From contig CALBSG010000047.1 of NCBI GenBank assembly GCA_937927675.1, positions 1 through 6,144 on the forward strand: DNA of 6,144 bases, given 5' to 3'. A program made the position numbers and the translations under genes. Below, in pieces: positions 1-5,919 of this stretch; positions within the stretch are counted from its first letter, which is position 1, and every line of letters begins with the position of its first letter. The notes below the pieces were generated by a model. It ran no database searches. It was not told the DNA's origin and was given only the letters and a program-made list of their open reading frames with translations. The DNA is from an uncultured Paracoccaceae bacterium (GTDB lineage Bacteria > Pseudomonadota > Alphaproteobacteria > Rhodobacterales > Rhodobacteraceae).

Positions 1-34
1 GCCTGCACATTCAGTGCAACTCTAACTTAGGAAG

Positions 35-48
35 GTGGTGACAACCAC
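35..48 (+). promoter_or_regulatory. Hairpin abutting the rpsU start codon
   Basis: GTGGT (35-39) and ACCAC (44-48) are perfect reverse complements around a GACA loop, ending directly before the ATG. The left arm overlaps the 3' part of the ribosome-binding region, so folding could affect initiation. Five base pairs is a small stem, and a regulatory role is inference. Confidence 0.3.
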
Positions 49-255
49 ATGCAGGTCAGCGTCCGCGACAATAACGTCGAGCAAGCCCTCCGGGCCCTCA
101 AGAAAAAGCTCCAGCGCGAAGGCGTGTTCCGCGAAATGAAGCTCAAGCAGCATTTCGAGAAACCCTCCGTCAAAAAAGCCCGTGAGCAAGCCGAAGCCGT
201 TCGCCGTTCGCGCAAACTCGCGCGGAAGAAAGCACAACGCGAAGGCGGTCTTTAA
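49..255 (+). CDS. rpsU: 30S ribosomal protein S21
   Basis: This encodes a 68-residue, strongly basic protein with the typical S21 layout. The opening MQVSVRDNNVEQALRALKK is characteristic, followed by REGVFREMK and a Lys/Arg-rich helical tail (RRSRKLARKKAQRE). S21 is a small-subunit protein near the 3' end of 16S rRNA and helps initiation complexes recognise mRNA. The length is normal for alphaproteobacteria. The ATG at 49 is preceded by a purine-rich tract (AGGAAGGTGGTG, 29-40). The best Shine-Dalgarno match (AAGGTG, 32-37) ends 11 bases before the ATG, slightly far. A small hairpin lies between the two. A strong terminator follows 45 bases after the stop, so the gene probably ends its transcript here. 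Its promoter is at or beyond the left edge of the window. Family assignment is secure. Confidence 0.97.
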   Translation: MQVSVRDNNVEQALRALKKKLQREGVFREMKLKQHFEKPSVKKAREQAEAVRRSRKLARKKAQREGGL

Positions 256-300
256 GACGTTTCCGCGACACTGGGGCCTTCACGGGCCCAAGGTCAGTTT

Positions 301-329
301 AACCCCCGTCCGTCAGGCCGGGGGTTTTT
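301..329 (+). terminator. Rho-independent terminator of rpsU
   Basis: AACCCCCG (301-308) pairs perfectly with CGGGGGTT (319-326) around a 10-base loop. The run of T at 325-329 serves as the U tract. It is oriented correctly for rpsU, 45 bases after the stop. It overlaps the end of the convergent channel gene, whose TGA is at 315-313. Read in the opposite direction, the stem is followed by TTAAACT, a poor U tract, so it is a weaker terminator for the channel gene. Confidence 0.85.
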
Positions 330-969
330 CTTTGCCATAAAGCCACTGGCCCAACGCATAGCCAAGAAGTGCGCCAAGAAATTGCGCCACCAGATAGGCC
401 GGCAGATCTTCGGGTCGCAGGCCTGCGCCGCTGCCGGTCAAGGTGCGGGCGATTGTCATGGCGGGGTTGGCAAAGCCGGTCGACGCGGTGAACCAGAAAG
501 CGGCTGTAATATAGGCACCGACCAGTGCCGGAACCGGGCCGCGTGCTGCGATCCCGCCAAGGATGACGAAGATCAGACCAGCTGTCGCAATCGTTTCGGA
601 CAGCAAGAGCGAGGGCAGATCGCGCGGCAAAGTCGAAAGGGTAAAGGCAGGCAGGTCAAACATCAGATGGGTGGTTGCCACACCAGCCACCGCCCCCAGC
701 ACCTGTACCGCACCATAGACAAACGCCATCGGTAAAGCGATCTCACGCCGCAACCCGGCCATCAGGGTCACGACCGGGTTCAGATGCCCACCCGAAACCG
801 GTCCCATGATTGTCAACAACACGAACAATGCGCCGCCTGTCACCAGGGAGGAGACGAGAAGGCCTGTCGCCGCACCAGCCTCCAGATCCGCCCCCATGAT
901 TGCGCTTCCGGTGACCACCGCCATCAGGATGGCGGTGCCGACGCATTCTGCCACCAGCTTTTTCAGCAT
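313..969 (-). CDS. Aquaporin-family (MIP) channel, NPV/NPA type
   Basis: A 218-residue hydrophobic protein of the major intrinsic protein family, a pore in the inner membrane for water or small uncharged solutes. Six membrane segments can be drawn at roughly residues 5-25, 34-56, 82-103, 120-139, 146-163 and 188-212. The first half-helix motif is NPV (64-66, in GGHLNPVVTL) and the second is NPA (168-170, in GFANPAMTIAR). Each half starts with the usual conserved Glu (E8 and E125). The residue after the second NPA is Met171, where water and glycerol channels normally have the Arg of the selectivity filter; the nearest Arg is 175. The sequence resembles proteobacterial aquaporins such as AqpS, some of which move arsenite, but no arsenic genes are visible here, so the substrate is unknown. 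The ATG at 969 has a very close GGGAGGGGGGG ribosome site. It lies 98 bases downstream of the Lrp-type regulator on the same strand and could be cotranscribed with it. Confidence 0.9.
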   Translation of the reverse strand: MLKKLVAECVGTAILMAVVTGSAIMGADLEAGAATGLLVSSLVTGGALFVLLTIMGPVSGGHLNPVVTLMAGLRREIALPMAFVYGAVQVLGAVAGVATTHLMFDLPAFTLSTLPRDLPSLLLSETIATAGLIFVILGGIAARGPVPALVGAYITAAFWFTASTGFANPAMTIARTLTGSGAGLRPEDLPAYLVAQFLGALLGYALGQWLYGKEKPPA

Positions 970-1067
970 GCCCCCCCTCCCTCTTGGTCCTTATGCCGGT
1001 GTTCTCAACGATGCAGCGACGGCGCAGGTGGCAGAATGGCGCAGCGCCTGTCGCTTGAGGCTGGCCA

Positions 1068-1532
1068 TCAGACCGCCAGCGCCGTCGTCTGCACCACGGT
1101 GCGCAGGGCAAAGGACGACTGCATCTGCCGCACACCCGGCAGGCGACTGAGATGCTGGCGGTGGATGCGGGCGAAGTCTTCGGTATCTTCGGCGACGATC
1201 TTCAACAGATAGTCCGCCGTTCCCGCCATCAGATGACATTCCAGTATGTCCGGTACACGCGCCACCTCGCGTTCAAAGGCATCCAGCAGATCCTCGGCCT
1301 GGGATTGCAGGGTGATTTCGACGAAAACCGTGGTCGGTTTGCCCATTCGCCTGGTGTTCAACAGCGCCACATATTTGTCGATGAACCCGGCCTCCTCCAA
1401 CTGCTGAACGCGGCGGTGGCAGGCCGAGGGCGACAGGTTCACCCGTTCGGACAGATCGGCATTGGTGATGCGCCCCTCACGCTGCAAGACGGTCAGGATC
1501 CGGCGATCGGTTGCGTCAAGGACCAAGGACAT
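1068..1532 (-). CDS. Lrp/AsnC-family transcriptional regulator (probable regulator of ald)
   Basis: A 154-residue protein of standard Lrp/AsnC length. The N-terminal winged helix-turn-helix starts LDATDRRILTVLQREGR, with the recognition region ADLSERVNLSPSACHRRV at about 25-42 and QLEEAGFI after it. A RAM (ligand-binding and oligomerisation) domain covers about 67-147 and contains the family hallmark GTADYLL (104-110). Such proteins form dimers to octamers, bind or wrap DNA, and respond to amino acids. The gene diverges from ald across 144 bases. Lrp-type activators next to ald, often called AldR, are common in alphaproteobacteria, so alanine-responsive control of ald is the likely role; this is inferred from context. 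The ATG at 1532 gives the usual N terminus. Its ribosome site is weak (GAAAG-like) and coincides with one arm of a dyad, which would suit autoregulation. General function is secure; effector and targets are not proven. Confidence 0.92.
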   Translation of the reverse strand: MSLVLDATDRRILTVLQREGRITNADLSERVNLSPSACHRRVQQLEEAGFIDKYVALLNTRRMGKPTTVFVEITLQSQAEDLLDAFEREVARVPDILECHLMAGTADYLLKIVAEDTEDFARIHRQHLSRLPGVRQMQSSFALRTVVQTTALAV

Positions 1533-1676
1533 GGTGGATTCTTTCGTGCAAGAAAGGTTTTCGCAAAATTTCTATCACGAGATAGTGCCGTTGCCAGAAA
1601 AGTTTCAAAGAAAATGCAGCGGCGCAGGCGCAAGCTTTTCTCATAAGGGCCAAGGGCCCATCAGGGAGAGAAACAC
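1533..1676. promoter_or_regulatory. Divergent control region between the Lrp-type regulator and ald
   Basis: This AT-richer 144-base gap must hold the promoters of both divergent genes. Three short dyads are visible: CTTTC-GTGCAA-GAAAG at 1541-1556, CTATC-ACGA-GATAG at 1572-1585, and TTTC-AAA-GAAA at 1603-1613. Their centres are about 30 bases apart (1548.5, 1578.5, 1608), close to three helical turns, as expected for cooperative Lrp-type binding on one DNA face. The first overlaps the leader of the regulator gene. A GGGCC-AAG-GGCCC hairpin (1647-1659) sits just before the ald ribosome site AGGGAGAG (1663-1670). A TTGCCA at 1591-1596 could be a -35 element for ald, but no good -10 box is apparent at the right distance, so no promoter is called. 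The operator assignment is inference. Confidence 0.5.
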
Positions 1677-2795
1677 ATGAAAATCGGTTGCCCAAAGGAA
1701 ATCAAACCGCAGGAATTCCGCGTCGGCATGACACCGAACGCCGCGCGTGAAGCGGTGAACGCGGGTCATGCCGTGATGATCGAAACGCATGCCGGCACCG
1801 GCGCAGGTTTCACCGATGCCGATTATGTGGCGGCCGGGGCCAAAATCATCGGCACAGCGGCCGAGATTTTCGCCGCCGCCGACATGATCGTGAAGGTCAA
1901 GGAACCGCAGGCGGTAGAGCGTAAGATGTTGCGCGAGGGGCAGATCCTGTTCACCTACCTGCACCTTGCGCCCGATCCGGAACAGACCCACGACCTTTTG
2001 AAATCCGGCGCGACCTGCATTGCCTATGAAACCGTGACCGACGATCGCGGCGGGCTGCCACTGCTGGCCCCGATGTCAGAAGTGGCCGGTCGTCTCGCGC
2101 CGCAGGTCGGGGCATGGACGTTGCAAAAGGCCAATGGTGGGCGTGGCGTCTTGATGGGCGGCGTGCCGGGCGTCTTGCCGGCCAAGGTTTTGGTGATTGG
2201 TGGCGGCGTGGTCGGCACCCATGCGGCCAAGATCAGCGCGGGCATGGGCGCGGATGTTACCGTGCTGGATCGTTCGGTGAACCGGCTGCGCTATCTGGAT
2301 GACGTCTTCGGCGGCCAGTTCAAATGCGGCTATTCCGATGCAGCCACAACGATGGAGCTGGCCCGCCAAGCCGATATGATCATCGGCGCGGTGCTGATCC
2401 CCGGTGCTGCGGCACCGAAGCTGATCTCGAAAGCACAGTTGAAAGAGCTGAAACCGGGGGCCGCACTCGTCGATGTGGCCATCGACCAAGGCGGCTGCTT
2501 TGAAACCAGCCGCGCCACCACCCACCAAGACCCGATCTACGAGGTTGACGGCATCATGCATTACTGCGTGGCCAACATGCCGGGCGCGGTGGCGCGCACC
2601 TCGACGCTGGCCTTGGGCAATGCGACCATGCCCTTCATGCTGGCACTTGCGAACAAAGGCTGGAAACAGGCCTGCGCCGACGACAAGCATCTGCTGAACG
2701 GGCTGAACGTGCATGCCGGCAAACTGACCTATGCCGCTGTTGGCGTGGCGCTTGGCCTGCCAACCATTTCAGCCGCCGACGCGCTGAAGCTGTAA
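1677..2795 (+). CDS. ald: Alanine dehydrogenase
   Basis: A 372-residue NAD-dependent L-alanine dehydrogenase (EC 1.4.1.1). It interconverts L-alanine and pyruvate plus ammonium in the cytoplasm and is usually hexameric. The opening MKIGCPKEIKPQEFRVGMTP is diagnostic. The known catalytic and substrate-binding residues fall at the family positions: Arg15, Lys75 (KVKEP), His96 (YLHLA) and Asp270 (VDVAIDQGG). The Rossmann NAD-binding loop is GGGVVG (175-180), with Asp198 ending the second strand. The typical C-terminal motif NMPGAVARTST is at 300-310. Length and content are complete. The ATG at 1677 has a clear ribosome site, AGGGAGAG, 6 bases upstream. It is divergent from an Lrp-type regulator that probably controls it, which suggests use of alanine as a carbon and nitrogen source. 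It is monocistronic: a terminator lies 18 bases after the stop, and the next gene is convergent. Confidence 0.98.
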   Translation: MKIGCPKEIKPQEFRVGMTPNAAREAVNAGHAVMIETHAGTGAGFTDADYVAAGAKIIGTAAEIFAAADMIVKVKEPQAVERKMLREGQILFTYLHLAPDPEQTHDLLKSGATCIAYETVTDDRGGLPLLAPMSEVAGRLAPQVGAWTLQKANGGRGVLMGGVPGVLPAKVLVIGGGVVGTHAAKISAGMGADVTVLDRSVNRLRYLDDVFGGQFKCGYSDAATTMELARQADMIIGAVLIPGAAAPKLISKAQLKELKPGAALVDVAIDQGGCFETSRATTHQDPIYEVDGIMHYCVANMPGAVARTSTLALGNATMPFMLALANKGWKQACADDKHLLNGLNVHAGKLTYAAVGVALGLPTISAADALKL

Positions 2796-2813
2796 TCGCC
2801 CCCGGCAAAAGAA

Positions 2814-2840
2814 AAAGGCCCCCGTCCCGCGGGGGCCTTT
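2814..2840. terminator. Bidirectional terminator shared by ald and mscL
   Basis: A perfect 11-base-pair stem pairs 2814-2824 (AAAGGCCCCCG) with 2830-2840 (CGGGGGCCTTT) around a 5-base loop. A tracts on the left and T on the right let it work in both directions between the convergent genes. The tract is longer for the minus strand (TTTTT C TTTT reading leftward from the stem), so it should be the better terminator for mscL. The ald side has only TTT before C. Confidence 0.88.
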
Positions 2841-2856
2841 CGTATGTCAGCGCCGC

Positions 2857-3267
2857 TTACTTCTTCAGCGCGGCAAGAATGTCTTTCAGCAAATCCGTTT
2901 CCGAAGGACCGGCCGGTGCTGCGGGTTCCGCCGCTTTCGGCGGCATCAGACGGTTCATCGCCTTGACCAGCATGAAGACGACAAAGCCGATGATGACAAA
3001 ATTGATGATCGCGGTGACAAAGGCGCCATAGGCAAAGACCGCCGCCCCCGACTCTTTCGCCGCAGCAAGCGATGCCGGGTTGGTGCCGGAAAGGTCGATA
3101 AACATATCCGAGAAATTGATCCCGCCCAGAATGAGGCCGATGATCGGGTTGATAAGGTCGCCGACAAGGCTATTGACGATTGCGGTAAAAGCCGCGCCGA
3201 TGATGATACCCACGGCGAGGTCCATCACATTGCCCTTCATAAGGAAGGCTTTGAATTCTTGAATCAT
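2857..3267 (-). CDS. mscL: Large-conductance mechanosensitive channel MscL
   Basis: A 136-residue inner-membrane channel that opens under membrane tension and releases solutes during hypo-osmotic shock; it acts as a homopentamer. The N-terminal signature is complete: FKAFLMKGNVMDLAVGIIIGAAF, with Lys11 where many homologues have Arg in RGNV. The first membrane helix, about 15-45, lines the pore; Leu17 and Ile21 align with the E. coli gate residues Leu19 and Val23. A periplasmic loop follows at about 46-76, then the second membrane helix at about 78-103. A Pro/Ala-rich linker (109-121) leads to the cytoplasmic bundle helix SETDLLKDILAALKK. I chose the ATG at 3267 because it gives the canonical N terminus and has an AGGGA ribosome site 7 bases upstream. 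A longer in-frame reading from TTG at 3342 would add 25 residues unlike the family. It lies 140 bases downstream of the aldehyde dehydrogenase gene on the same strand. Confidence 0.97.
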   Translation of the reverse strand: MIQEFKAFLMKGNVMDLAVGIIIGAAFTAIVNSLVGDLINPIIGLILGGINFSDMFIDLSGTNPASLAAAKESGAAVFAYGAFVTAIINFVIIGFVVFMLVKAMNRLMPPKAAEPAAPAGPSETDLLKDILAALKK

Positions 3268-3407
3268 TTTGGGGTCCCTTTTCCTGCCGCCGCCTTTATT
3301 ACTCAGGCGGCTTGATACACGCGCCCAACCATTGGCGCGCAATTACTATGCATGAAATGGCCCCGGAATCACGGGGAATTTCCACCGATCGGCGTCGGGG
3401 GGCTGGC
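3268..3407 (-). promoter_or_regulatory. mscL upstream region with three inverted repeats
   Basis: This 140-base gap lies between the end of the aldehyde dehydrogenase gene and mscL. It holds CCCCG/CGGGG (3361-3365 with 3372-3376), a possible weak transcription stop with no U tract. CGCGCC/GGCGCG (3320-3325 with 3334-3339) has an 8-base loop. GCCGCC/GGCGGC (3289-3294 with 3306-3311) has an 11-base AT-rich loop and sits 16 bases upstream of the mscL ribosome site. The mscL promoter is probably here, but I cannot pick convincing -35 and -10 boxes. Confidence 0.35.
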
Positions 3408-5749
3408 TCACTCGCCGTAAGGAACCCAGATCGTTTTGATCTCTGTCGCCTGCGCAAGGAAAGTACGCCCTTCGCCCGCGGCCCCCGCCCAATCGCGGGC
3501 AAGCCCGTGATTGACCCATGTGCGCTTGATATTGCCCGCGGCCTCTGTCTCGATCAGACCGGAGATAGGTGCCGCCGAAAAGGACCAGACCGCATCAACG
3601 TCAAGATGCCCGGCCAAGGGTTTTGCCAACTCTTGCGGGGCGCCGGTAACGATGTTCACGACACCGGGCGGCAGGTCCGACGTATCAAGCACCTGATAGA
3701 AATCCGTGGCAGACAAAGGCGCAGTTTGCGACGGGACCAGCACACAGGTGTTGCCCATGGCAACCGCCGGGGCCATCACCGAAATCAGGCCAAGAAGCGG
3801 CATTTCTTCGGGGCAAAATGCGCCAATCACGCCCACCGGTTCATTCATCGCCAAGGCCACAGCGCGCATCGGCACCTGTTTTACCTGACCATCGTATTTG
3901 TCAGCCCAAGCCGCATAGGTGAAAAGCCGGTTGATCGCGGCCTCTACCTCGTCAGCCCCATCGCGCCCAGTCTGGTCCTTGATCCGGGCTGCAAACTCAG
4001 CGGCACGGGCCGAAAGGTTTTCCCCGATATAGTAAAGAATCTGCGCCTTGTTATGCCCGGTTGCCCTGCCCCAGCCCTTTGCGGCATGGGCCGCCTCAAC
4101 CGCGTTGCGGATATCCTTGCGGCTGCCAAGGCCGACATGGCCCAGAAGTTTGCCCTTGGGGGACCAGATCGCTTGGGAATACCCGCCATCCGGCCGCGCC
4201 TGCTTGCCACCGATGTAAAGCTTTGCCGTGCGGTCCATCCCCTCGACCAATGCCTCTGCCGGGGCGGGCGTTGCTTTGGGCGACGCCAAGCGCTTGGGTT
4301 TGCCCGCCGGTTTCAGATAGGCCATCAGCCCTTCCCAACCGCCTTCGCGCCCAAAGCCGCTTTCGCGCAGGCCACCAAAGCCTGCCGCCGCATCGAAAAG
4401 ATTGGTGGCATTGACCCAAACCACTCCGGCCTTGACCTTCGGCGCCATGTCCAGCGCAAGGTTCACATTCTCGGTCCAGATACTGGCGGCAAGGCCGTAG
4501 CGAGTGTTGTTGGCCAGCTCCACAGCCTCACCCGGCGTACGGAAGGTCATCGACACCAGAACCGGGCCAAAGATTTCCTCTTGCATCAGATGCGAGGCGG
4601 AGTTCAGGCCGGAAATCAACGTCGGCGGATAGAAACACCCCTCCGGCACGGCGCAGGCGGCGTGGTAGATCTCGCCATCTGAACCCGCCACCAAATCCTT
4701 GATCGCGGCCAACTGAACAGGATCGACAATGGCGCCCACATCAATGCACTTGTCCAACGGATCGCCCATCCGCAGCCCATCCATGCGGCGCTTCAGCTTG
4801 TCGTGGAACCGATCGGCGATGCCTTCCTGCACCAAAAGCCGACTGCCGGCGCAGCAGACCTGCCCGCCATTGAACCAGATCGCATCGACCAAGCCTTCAA
4901 CCGCTGAATCGATATCGGCGTCGTCAAAGACGATGTAGGGCGACTTGCCACCCAGTTCCAAAGTCAGCGCCTTGCCACTGCCCGCGGTGGCCTGCCGGAT
5001 CTTGCGGCCAACAGAGGTGGAGCCGGTAAAGGCAATCTTGTCGACGCCAGGATGCGCGACCAAGGCAGCCCCCGTATCGCCATCGCCCGTGACGATGTTG
5101 AGAACACCCTTGGGCAACCCCCCTCGCGGCTGATCTCGGCAAAGAAAAGCGCCGTCAAAGGGGTATATTCGGCGGGTTTCAGCACCACCGTGTTGCCAGC
5201 GGCCAAGGCGGGGGCCACCTTCCACGCCAACATCAAAAGCGGAAAGTTCCACGGGATCACGGCGCCGCAAACACCCACTGGCTGCAGCCCCGGTTGCTCG
5301 CTGTCCAAAAGCTGCGCCAGTCCCGCATGATAGTAGAAATGCCGGGCCACCAACGGCACATCAATGTCACGCGCCTCGCGGATCGGCTTGCCATTGTCCA
5401 AGGTTTCCAAGACCGCGAAAAGCCGGGCATGCTTTTGTACCAGCCGCGCCAGCGCATAAAGCACCCGCGCGCGGCGCTGCCCGCCCATGCGTGCCCACTT
5501 CACTTGCGCCGCCCGTGCGGCGGCCACCGCAGCCGAAATGTCGCCGCCTGCCCCTTGGCTGACCTCGGCCAGCACCTTGCCCGTCGCCGGGTTGCGGGTT
5601 TCAAACACAGCGCCCGGCGCGGTGAAGGCGCCATTGATCCAATGCCCAAAGCGCCCCTGATGGCCCGCAATCCAGGCAAGCGCCTCGGCATCGCCCTCGG
5701 GGGCCGGGCCATAAGCCATGCTGTCGAAAATCGAAGCCACGCTGGTCAT
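3408..5749 (-). pseudogene. Two-domain aldehyde dehydrogenase, ALDH16 type, interrupted by a one-base frameshift
   Basis: Adding one G in the G6 run at 5123-5118 gives one continuous 780-residue protein. Residues 1 to about 490 are a full NAD(P)-dependent aldehyde dehydrogenase with all key residues: Asn168 (IPWNFP), Lys191 (LKPAE), the cofactor motif FTGSTSVG (241-248), Glu265 (LELGGK), Cys299 (GQVCCAGSR) and Glu392 (EEIFGP). After a Lys/Pro/Ala-rich linker comes a second, truncated domain from about 515. It keeps a Rossmann-like half (NEPVGVIGAFCPEEMPLL, GVVNIVTG) but has no catalytic Cys or Glu: PWNFP is replaced by FCPEEMP and FTGS by WSFSA. One active domain plus a pseudo-domain is the ALDH16 architecture, known from animals and from bacteria including Loktanella. 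As read, translation from ATG 5749 (ribosome site AAAGGA) leaves frame after residue 209 and stops at 4964, giving 261 residues without the catalytic Cys. The rest (to TGA 3408) stays open in the -1 frame. Intact sequence on both sides suggests a sequencing error or a very recent lesion. deoC is immediately upstream. The natural substrate is unknown. Confidence 0.9.
5118..5123 (-). other. Frameshift point: G6 homopolymer in the aldehyde dehydrogenase gene
   Basis: On the minus strand the frame reads CGC GAG GGG GGT TGC and goes wrong from there. The homologous continuation GLPKGVLNIVTG is in the frame reached by adding one G or slipping back one base. The G6 plus following T also forms G GGG GGT in the -1 slippage phase. 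Seven Gs would give ISREGGLPKGV without interruption. Confidence 0.88.
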
Positions 5750-5801
5750 CTTCTGGTCCTTTCGGCAAACGGGATCGCCCGGCACAACCCTGCGCCTGCG
5801 G

Positions 5802-5863
5802 CGGGAGTATTTGTCGCTAAGATGAAAATGCGGGTCGATTTCATCTTGGCAAAAATGCTCCGG
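5802..5863. repeat. Long imperfect inverted repeat between deoC and the aldehyde dehydrogenase gene
   Basis: The left arm at 5802-5829 (contains GGGAGTATTTG and AAGATGAAAAT) and the right arm at 5838-5863 (contains ATTTCATCTTGGC and AAAAATGCTCC) are imperfect reverse complements over about 26 bases, with an 8-base loop. The core GGAGTATTT...AAGATGAAA resembles an intergenic repeat I recall as frequent in Rhodobacterales genomes; this is memory, not a search. In RNA it would fold into a long hairpin in the spacer between the two genes, where it could act as a terminator, processing site or stabiliser. Confidence 0.65.
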
Positions 5864-5868
5864 GGTGA

Positions 5869-5899
5869 GCCGCGGAACGCGGCGAGGGGCAGCGCCCCT
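5869..5899. repeat. Two tandem perfect GC-rich hairpins downstream of deoC
   Basis: GCCGCG-GAA-CGCGGC (5869-5883) and AGGGGC-AGC-GCCCCT (5885-5899) are perfect 6-base-pair stems with 3-base loops, one base apart. They begin 20 bases after the deoC stop on the minus strand and directly adjoin the long inverted repeat, so they look like parts of one composite element. There is no T run after them, so they are not classic rho-independent terminators. Confidence 0.5.
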
Positions 5900-5919
5900 G
5901 ATGTTTCGGCGGCGCTCAT

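Noticed and set aside
743..1239. Several open frames of 82-142 codons on both strands over the regulator-channel junction
   Set aside because: They overlap two well-supported genes in other frames and have Arg/His/Cys-rich compositions typical of out-of-frame high-GC DNA.
1591..1646. Sigma70-like promoter for ald (TTGCCA at 1591 or TCATAA at 1641)
   Set aside because: No pair of boxes has both acceptable sequence and 16-18 base spacing, so I mention it only in the control-region entry.
2076..2714. 212-codon minus-strand open frame inside ald
   Set aside because: It is antisense to a fully conserved alanine dehydrogenase, with His/Arg/Gly-rich translation and no recognisable domain.
3268..3342. 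25-residue N-terminal extension of MscL from a TTG start
   Set aside because: The canonical MscL N terminus begins at the ATG at 3267, which has its own ribosome site. The extension is basic, unlike the family, and runs through inverted repeats.
3312..4682. 456-codon open frame on the plus strand
   Set aside because: It lies antisense to the aldehyde dehydrogenase gene, which has clear homology in the other direction. The predicted protein is Arg/His/Gly/Cys-rich with no recognisable domain, typical of a shadow frame in high-GC coding DNA.
4964..5122. Tail of the 5' aldehyde dehydrogenase fragment after residue 209 as a real protein end
   Set aside because: The Arg/Ser/Pro-rich residues have no family similarity, whereas the other frame carries the conserved GVLNIVTG, FTGSTSVG and LELGGK motifs.
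5750..5785. 12-residue N-terminal extension of the aldehyde dehydrogenase from ATG 5785
   Set aside because: The internal ATG at 5749 has a better-placed AAAGGA ribosome site, and the extra residues do not look like family sequence.
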